Shown here in pieces: positions 59,416 through 64,000 of a stretch of 64,000 nt of DNA. This DNA comes from Chryseobacterium sp. MA9 (GTDB taxonomy: Bacteria; Bacteroidota; Bacteroidia; Flavobacteriales; Weeksellaceae): NCBI RefSeq assembly GCF_024399315.1, contig NZ_CP075170.1:1178001-1242000 (forward strand), in the 5' to 3' direction. Within the stretch, counting starts at the first letter, position 1; each line of letters starts with the position of its first letter. The position numbers and the translations under genes are program-made. The notes below the pieces were generated by a model, which saw nothing but the letters and a program-made list of their open reading frames with translations, was not told where the DNA came from and did no database searches.

Positions 59416-59433
59416 AATTCGATGTTAAAAGTT

Positions 59434-60282
59434 TTATTTTAATTGTTCCAGCAGCTTCTTTTTTTGCTCTGAAAATTCTGCATCGGTTAAGATTCCGTTT
59501 TCTCTCAGTTTTCCTAATTTCTCAAGCTGATTAAAAACTTCTTCTGATGACACTAAAACATTTTTGTTTGCTGTATTAATTCCTTTCGGAGATTGTTCCT
59601 TAGGATTATTATAAATGGTTTTTATTGTATCATAGAACTTCTCTGCATCTTCTTTATCCATATAACATTCAAATTCAACTACTCTTTCGTCCAAATGCAG
59701 TTTAATAATCGGGGATCTCGGATCTGTTACAAAGCTTACCGCCTTTATGCTTTCATTATGATAATCATTAATCTTTGCTTCACCAAACATTCCTTTTGAT
59801 ACAGAAAGCATCCTTTTTGGAGTTGCCACCAATACTCCAGCATCCAATGTATTGACAAACTGGGCATCTGTAATCGCAATTATTTGTTCATCTTCGGAAA
59901 TCAGATAAGGAAGTTCTTTGATCTCTCCTTTGGTAAACATTGAAAGATTGGCGTTCAGCTTTTGCAGTTCAAATTTTATTTTGCGCTGTCTCCGTTTATA
60001 AACTTCTTTTGAAATTTGGTTTGAATCAGAATCTATCGTTACAGGAAAATTTTGTTCTACCACTGCTATCGGCAGAACTGGTTCCGTTATCTCTGTTTTC
60101 AGCATTTCATTAATATTGTCAATACTGAATTTATTGAGGTTGTACAGCAATTCTTCATTGATATCGCTCGTTTTATTCAAACATTTATTGCATAAAACAT
60201 TGCCGTCTGAAAGCTTATTGGCTCCCAGAAGCGTATCCATAGAGGTCAATTCTGTTTTACACAATGCACAGTTATTACTCAT
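59434..60282 (-). CDS. DUF4428-type zinc ribbon, PH domain and SHOCT protein A
   Basis: 282 residues. The N-terminal zinc ribbon has Cys5, Cys8, Cys31 and Cys34 (CALCKTELTSMDTLLGANKL ... CNKC), matching the DUF4428 layout. A linker is followed by a bPH domain (about 115-230, LPYLISEDEQIIAITDAQFV, GVLVATPKRMLSVSKGMFGEAKI) and a SHOCT tail (LEKLGKLRENGILTDAEFSEQKKKLLEQL). It is a close paralogue of the next gene (60292-61143) with identical Cys positions; the genes are 9 bp apart. Probably cytoplasmic. Function unknown. Confidence 0.82.
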   Translation of the reverse strand: MSNNCALCKTELTSMDTLLGANKLSDGNVLCNKCLNKTSDINEELLYNLNKFSIDNINEMLKTEITEPVLPIAVVEQNFPVTIDSDSNQISKEVYKRRQRKIKFELQKLNANLSMFTKGEIKELPYLISEDEQIIAITDAQFVNTLDAGVLVATPKRMLSVSKGMFGEAKINDYHNESIKAVSFVTDPRSPIIKLHLDERVVEFECYMDKEDAEKFYDTIKTIYNNPKEQSPKGINTANKNVLVSSEEVFNQLEKLGKLRENGILTDAEFSEQKKKLLEQLK

Positions 60283-60291
60283 TTCTTCTTT

Positions 60292-61143
60292 TTATAATTT
60301 ATTTAGCAGTTTTTTCTTTTGTTCGGCAAATTCAGCCTCTGTCAGCACTCCAATTTCTCTGAGTTTACCCAGTTTCTCCAGCTGCTCAAAAATAGCTCCG
60401 GGATCTTCTTTATCGGTAGAATAAACGTTTTCCTGAACCAGATCCGGGATTGTTTGAGAAAATGCCAGCAATGGACTTGAATCCTGCCTCAATTCGTTTT
60501 CAGAATAGTTTTTACTTTTGTTTTTGACATTGGAAAACATTCTTCCATCGTTTTTATTGTGAAGTTTAAACTGTGCATCACCTCTATAGGTATTGATTTT
60601 CAGAATTGAATACAAAAGATTTTCAATATGATCAATGGAAGAGATATCCTGAAGGGGAAACTCATTCTTTACAACTCCACCCAAGAATTTTTTATCAATG
60701 AAGGCAACCCTTTTCTGTGTTGAAAATATAATTCCTTCCCTGTTACTTTGAAGATCAATTCCTTCTGCAATAGCCAACAATTTTTCATCTCTGTCCAGAA
60801 CATTAGCCAATTCATTCACTTCTTCATTGGCAAGAACACTTAACCTTGCATTCAGAGCAACAATCTGATCTTTTATTTCATCCAGTCTTGTTGGTACATC
60901 ATATTCGTAATGGTTATTTTCTGTATATTGGGGACTGCTTGCATCAATTTTACTTTTCAGAATCATTCCCGTAATTTCTGCAAAATAAAACTGATCAAGA
61001 TTATGGATAAGGTCTCTGTTGATAGTAACAGCTTTGGTAAAGCATCCCGCACACAAATAACCACCGTCAGCAAGTTTATTTTTACCTACAGACATATCTG
61101 TTGCCGTTAGCGGTGTTCCGCACAATGCGCAAATAGTGTTCAT
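60292..61143 (-). CDS. DUF4428-type zinc ribbon, PH domain and SHOCT protein B
   Basis: 283 residues. Zinc ribbon Cys5, Cys8, Cys31, Cys34 (CALCGTPLTATDMSVGKNKL ... CAGC), PH domain about 115-215 (VNELANVLDRDEKLLAIAEGI, GIIFSTQKRVAFIDKKFLGGVVKNEF) and a SHOCT tail (LEKLGKLREIGVLTEAEFAEQKKKLLNKL). First of the paralogous pair, which most likely arose by tandem duplication. The middle section NKSKNYSENELRQDS is poorly conserved between the two. The 226-bp gap upstream holds a terminator (61274-61316) but no clear promoter. Confidence 0.82.
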   Translation of the reverse strand: MNTICALCGTPLTATDMSVGKNKLADGGYLCAGCFTKAVTINRDLIHNLDQFYFAEITGMILKSKIDASSPQYTENNHYEYDVPTRLDEIKDQIVALNARLSVLANEEVNELANVLDRDEKLLAIAEGIDLQSNREGIIFSTQKRVAFIDKKFLGGVVKNEFPLQDISSIDHIENLLYSILKINTYRGDAQFKLHNKNDGRMFSNVKNKSKNYSENELRQDSSPLLAFSQTIPDLVQENVYSTDKEDPGAIFEQLEKLGKLREIGVLTEAEFAEQKKKLLNKL

Positions 61144-61273
61144 CTGGTTTTTATGTTTAAAAGTTTTTTAATGAATTCAGAGCATAATTTTTACTCTGTT
61201 TATATACATCGATCCAAATTACAAATTCTGAGTCGATTTTAAAGATCAAAAATATTCAAATCTTAATATCAAT

Positions 61274-61316
61274 CAAAAAAAATCAACCACAAAAAGTTTT
61301 TTGTGGTTGATTTTTT
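61274..61316 (-). terminator. Terminator of hisS
   Basis: AAAAAATCAACCACAAAA pairs with TTTTGTGGTTGATTTTTT around AGTT; it lies 54 bases beyond the hisS stop codon and is symmetric, so it could act on either strand. Confidence 0.88.
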
Positions 61317-61369
61317 CTTTTTATATATCCCAAAGTCAAATGAGAAACTATTGGGCAATTTTTGCAATT

Positions 61370-62722
61370 TTATAACCCCAAGAATTCTTCAACAGAAACC
61401 GTTTTCTTTTCTCCCGCTTCAAGATCTTTATAAGTAACAGTGTTATTTTTAATTTCTTCTTCGCCCAGGAAAACCATATTTTTTATCCCTTTCTTTTCTG
61501 CGTAAGTAAACTGCTTATTGATTTTTGCATTTTCAGGATATAATTCTGCTGAAATTCCTTTTGCTCTTAACTGCATAATCAATTTTAAAGCTTCTATTGT
61601 TTCTTCACCTCCAGAATTAGCAAACAAATACTCGATCTTGGATGATGCTTCTTCAGGGAAAAGGTTCAATTCTTCCATTACCAGATAAATTCTGTCTAAT
61701 CCGAATGATATTCCTATTCCCGGAATATTTTTAACTCCAAAGACTTCTGTAAGGTTATCATATCTTCCTCCGCCACCAATGGATCCCATAGCAACCTCAT
61801 CTGCTTTCACTTCAAAGATCGCTCCTGTATAATAATCCAGTCCTCTTGCCAGTGTAATATTGAATACAAGGTTTTGCATATCAACACCAAGGCTCAGAGA
61901 CTGTGTAAGAACATATTCAAGTTCTTCTACTCCTTTCAGTCCGATTTCGTTACCAGCAAATTTTTCTTTAAGTTGAAGAAGGTTTTCCAGTGCATCGTCT
62001 GACTGGCTGAACAGGAAATCCAGCTTATCAATAGATTCCTGAGAAATTTCTCTTTCCAGTAATTCCTTTACCACTCCTTCTTTACCGATCTTATCCAGCT
62101 TATCCAATGCTACCGTGAAGTCAATCAGTTTATCTGTAATTCCTGCATATTCTGCCAATCCTGAAAGAATCTTTCTGTTGTTCATATGAATGGTTACAGG
62201 AACTTTCAGATCAGCAAATGATTTTAAATACAACTGAACCAGCTCTACTTCCTGTAATAAGCTTTCACTTCCTACCACATCTGCATCACATTGATAAAAC
62301 TCTCTGTATCTTCCTTTCTGAGGTCTGTCAGCTCTCCAAACCGGTTGGATCTGAGAACGTTTGAACGGAAATGTCAGTTTCCCATGATTCATAGCCACGA
62401 ATCTTGCAAAAGGTACAGTAAGATCATAACGAAGAGCTTTTTCTGAAATCTGAGAAATAAGTTTCTGATGGTTTTTATTATCCCAGTCTTCCTGATTGAT
62501 TTCAGAAGTATAATCTCCCGAATTTAAAATTTTAAAGATCAAACGGTCTCCTTCTTCTCCGTATTTCCCTGTCAGTGTAGAAAGATTTTCAAAACTTGGA
62601 GTTTCCAATGGCTGAAACCCGAATAATTCAAAATTATTCTGTAAAATATTGATGATATATTTTCTTCTGGAAACTTCCTGTGCCGTAAAATCTCTCGTCC
62701 CTTTTGCTAAACTTGGCTTCAT
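61370..62722 (-). CDS. hisS: Histidine--tRNA ligase
   Basis: 450 residues from [12 protein letters not shown] at 62722. The longer frame from 62833 has a -7 element inside it (62748-62755) and no family similarity in the extra 37 residues. Class II motifs: motif 1 in [27 protein letters not shown], motif 2 in [23 protein letters not shown], and the HisRS-specific [15 protein letters not shown] and GGGGRYDNL. The C-terminal anticodon-binding domain ends the protein. Charges tRNA-His in the cytoplasm. Terminators bracket it (61274-61316, 62783-62816). Confidence 0.97.
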   Translation of the reverse strand: MKPSLAKGTRDFTAQEVSRRKYIINILQNNFELFGFQPLETPSFENLSTLTGKYGEEGDRLIFKILNSGDYTSEINQEDWDNKNHQKLISQISEKALRYDLTVPFARFVAMNHGKLTFPFKRSQIQPVWRADRPQKGRYREFYQCDADVVGSESLLQEVELVQLYLKSFADLKVPVTIHMNNRKILSGLAEYAGITDKLIDFTVALDKLDKIGKEGVVKELLEREISQESIDKLDFLFSQSDDALENLLQLKEKFAGNEIGLKGVEELEYVLTQSLSLGVDMQNLVFNITLARGLDYYTGAIFEVKADEVAMGSIGGGGRYDNLTEVFGVKNIPGIGISFGLDRIYLVMEELNLFPEEASSKIEYLFANSGGEETIEALKLIMQLRAKGISAELYPENAKINKQFTYAEKKGIKNMVFLGEEEIKNNTVTYKDLEAGEKKTVSVEEFLGL

Positions 62723-62747
62723 TTTTTGTAAGTCATTTTGATAAATG

Positions 62748-62755
62748 CAAAAGTA
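62748..62755 (-). promoter_or_regulatory. Predicted -7 element of hisS
   Basis: Minus-strand TACTTTTG followed by C, exact TAnnTTTG match, 25 bases before the chosen ATG at 62722. It supports the shorter hisS start. Confidence 0.55.
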
Positions 62756-62782
62756 CGGAATTGCATGGACTTTACACAGCAT

Positions 62783-62816
62783 AAAAAGCTGAAGAAACAA
62801 TCTTCTCCAGCTTTTT
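62783..62816 (-). terminator. Terminator after the HRDC gene
   Basis: AAAAAGCTGAAGAA (62783-62796) pairs with TTCTCCAGCTTTTT (62802-62815) with one wobble; on the minus strand TTTTTATG follows. Confidence 0.82.
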
Positions 62817-62846
62817 TGCTGTTGTGTTATCAATTATTCTGAAAAA

Positions 62847-63302
62847 TCAGACACTTTCAAGAATCTCAAGGATCTCTTCACCATAATTTTCAATCTTATG
62901 CTTTCCAAATCCTTTGATCTCCAGCAATTCTTCTTTCCTGGCAGGTTTATATTTGGCTACAGATATCAGCTCTTTATTGCTGGCAATGAAATAAGTAGGA
63001 AGATTCTGCTCCCGGGCTTTTTCTGACCGCCAAAACTTCAGTGCATCCAATATCTTTTCTTCATCCATATTCAGGAAATCATTCTCTGCAGAATATTTAA
63101 CTGCTTTTGGTTCTTTAACTGTATTTTTTGTCAGTTTCAAACTTTCAAAATACAATATTACAGACCAATACCGTTCTTCACTTACGAAAGCTGTTTCCAC
63201 TTTCGTAATCTCATTGGCTTCCAGGAAATCATCCAGCATTTTCTGATCTTTGTAGAGAAATTCTTCCGGAAGTCTTATTTTAAAAACTTTTACTTTCATC
63301 AT
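62847..63302 (-). CDS. HRDC-domain protein
   Basis: 151 residues. The C-terminal 75 residues form an HRDC domain: ILDALKFWRSEKAREQNLPTYFIASNKELISVA and ELLEIKGFGKHKIENYGEEILEIL, the nucleic-acid-binding helical module of RecQ and RNase D. The N-terminal half (KVFKIRLPEEFLYKDQKML, VSEERYWSVILYFESL) has no helicase or nuclease motif. It is 14 bp after ssb on the same strand, so a DNA-binding accessory role is plausible. Start could be 63302 or 63299 (adjacent ATG codons). Confidence 0.88.
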   Translation of the reverse strand: MMKVKVFKIRLPEEFLYKDQKMLDDFLEANEITKVETAFVSEERYWSVILYFESLKLTKNTVKEPKAVKYSAENDFLNMDEEKILDALKFWRSEKAREQNLPTYFIASNKELISVAKYKPARKEELLEIKGFGKHKIENYGEEILEILESV

Positions 63303-63316
63303 TTGTGTTTTTAGAA

Positions 63317-63649
63317 TTATTTTCCTCCTAATAATAAGATCTCGTCTACACGAACTTCTGTGATATAACGCTTCACCCCATCTTTGTCATCATATGATCT
63401 GTAGGTAAGCTTCCCTTCTATGGCAATTTCTTTTCCTTTGGAAACATATTTCTCGAAAATTTCAGCTGTTTTCCCGAATGCGATAAGATTGTGCCATTGC
63501 GTTTCTTCTACTTTTTCTCCTTTGGCATTCGTATAATGATCACTTGTTGCTAAGGATACACTTGCTTTTACATTTCCGTTCTCGAAGTTTACCATTTCAA
63601 CTTCTTTTCCTGTGTAACCAATTAATGTTACTTTGTTTCTTAGTGACAT
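63317..63649 (-). CDS. ssb: Single-stranded DNA-binding protein, short form without acidic tail
   Basis: 110 residues, one OB fold: SLRNKVTLIGYTGKEVEM at the N-terminus, SVSLATSDHYTNAKGEKVEETQWHNLIAFGKTAEIFEKYVSKGKEIAIEGKL in the middle (in parts), and YITEVRVDEILLLGGK at the end. The usual Gly/Gln-rich linker and the acidic tip ending in DDDIPF or similar are absent, so partner recruitment through the tail cannot occur. It might be a secondary SSB or the normal short form of this group. Co-directional with the HRDC gene. Confidence 0.9.
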   Translation of the reverse strand: MSLRNKVTLIGYTGKEVEMVNFENGNVKASVSLATSDHYTNAKGEKVEETQWHNLIAFGKTAEIFEKYVSKGKEIAIEGKLTYRSYDDKDGVKRYITEVRVDEILLLGGK

Positions 63650-64000
63650 AACTTTTAGATTTTAAAGATTAATAATTCAGATAAGAGACGTTCACTGTTT
63701 TTCTCAAATCTCTGTTGCAAAGATTGCGATGTTATCAATCTTCAGTCGGTTATAAACTATTTAAATCCGTTTGTAGTCGTTTGAAAACGGGTAATAAAAT
63801 AAATAGAATTCTGCTTAAAACAATATTTACTAAGCTTAAAAAACAATAATCACATTTTTTTAAGTAAAAATTCAATAATAAAAAACCATGTGCTAAAATA
63901 TTTTTCTATTAAAAAAACATTGAAAAACAGATGCATTAACAAGGATTTTTTTCCATTTAATTTAATTTTTTTTTGCAAATTTGTAAAAATGTCTGATATG
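63650..64000. other. 351-bp intergenic region at the right edge
   Basis: AT-rich, no credible gene inside. Upstream of ssb is AATCTTTG on the minus strand (63725-63718), one mismatch from TAnnTTTG. CCGTTT (63767-63772) and AAACGG (63785-63790) form a small hairpin. At the extreme right ATG (63989) opens a plus-strand frame of only four codons, which may or may not be the start of the next gene. Confidence 0.5.

Noticed and set aside
62723-62833. 37-residue N-terminal extension of hisS
   Set aside because: Not similar to any HisRS start, contains the -7 element 62748-62755, and overlaps the terminator of the HRDC gene.
63989-64000. ATG at the right edge as start of a new gene
   Set aside because: Only four codons are visible (MSDM) and no exact TAnnTTTG precedes it; cannot be supported from this window.
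1-64000. tRNA, rRNA, tmRNA, prophage or transposase genes
   Set aside because: I looked for cloverleaf-like segments with CCA ends, transposase DDE/HUH motifs and phage structural genes on both strands and saw none; a short tRNA could still be missed without a covariance search.

Overview
This window looks like chromosomal DNA of a Chryseobacterium or close relative (Weeksellaceae, Bacteroidota). The DNA is AT-rich. Many genes are preceded by the Bacteroidota promoter element TAnnTTTG, sometimes with a TTG 17-20 bases further up, and Shine-Dalgarno sequences are absent. The ATP synthase operon lacks atpD and atpC, as in this phylum. There is a family of MKK-type outer-membrane beta-barrels and a Chryseobacterium-type GG-leader peptide. 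No rRNA, tRNA, CRISPR array, transposase or prophage gene was seen, so most of the window is core genome.

Layout. 1-1268: 5' part of a CNNM/CBS (CorC-like) membrane protein. 1.5-7 kb: F0F1 ATP synthase operon atpB-E-F-H-A-G on the minus strand with a small membrane gene upstream. 7-8.5 kb: ffh. 8.5-12.5 kb: five outer-membrane beta-barrel genes, most with their own terminator. 12.5-18.1 kb: PhoH-like ATPase, SAM hydrolase, a 2-oxoacid dehydrogenase E2, an unknown protein and a CLC channel. 18.3-19.7 kb: rpsF-rpsR-rplI. 19.9-25.1 kb: AraC regulator divergent from a TolC/HlyD/MFS efflux operon. 25.3-30.4 kb: aldehyde dehydrogenase, periplasmic thioredoxin-like protein, lipid A-type acyltransferase, glycosyltransferase, exonuclease and ApaG. 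30.5-34.6 kb: odhA-odhB.

36-57 kb reads as a reserve-polymer region. It has a tight glgB-glgA-lipoprotein-glgC glycogen operon; a divergent esterase with a glycogen-binding-like domain; an M17 aminopeptidase; and a colinear seven- to eight-gene amidoligase cluster (three ATP-grasp proteins, a GCS2 ligase, a class I glutamine amidotransferase and an esterase). A complete cyanophycin module follows: cphA, cphB and an isoaspartyl peptidase. Between the amidoligase cluster and cphA lie genes that simple ORF calling misses: a 50-residue GG-leader Cys-rich peptide (RiPP or bacteriocin-like), a 45-residue membrane peptide, two TACGG-N4-CCGTA inverted repeats and a candidate small RNA. This stretch is the best candidate for something undescribed.

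57-64 kb holds a YtxH-like stress protein with a sigma-54-like promoter, a methyltransferase, three PH-SHOCT proteins (two with an N-terminal zinc ribbon), a GNAT enzyme, hisS, an HRDC protein and an SSB without the usual acidic tail. Several intergenic gaps carry word-like inverted repeats (GGAAGCTGGAAG, TTGGTTG and GCGAAAAGAC types), some inside operons. Promoter positions argue for shorter starts than the longest ORFs for atpB, hisS, the SRPBCC protein and the small gene next to atpB.
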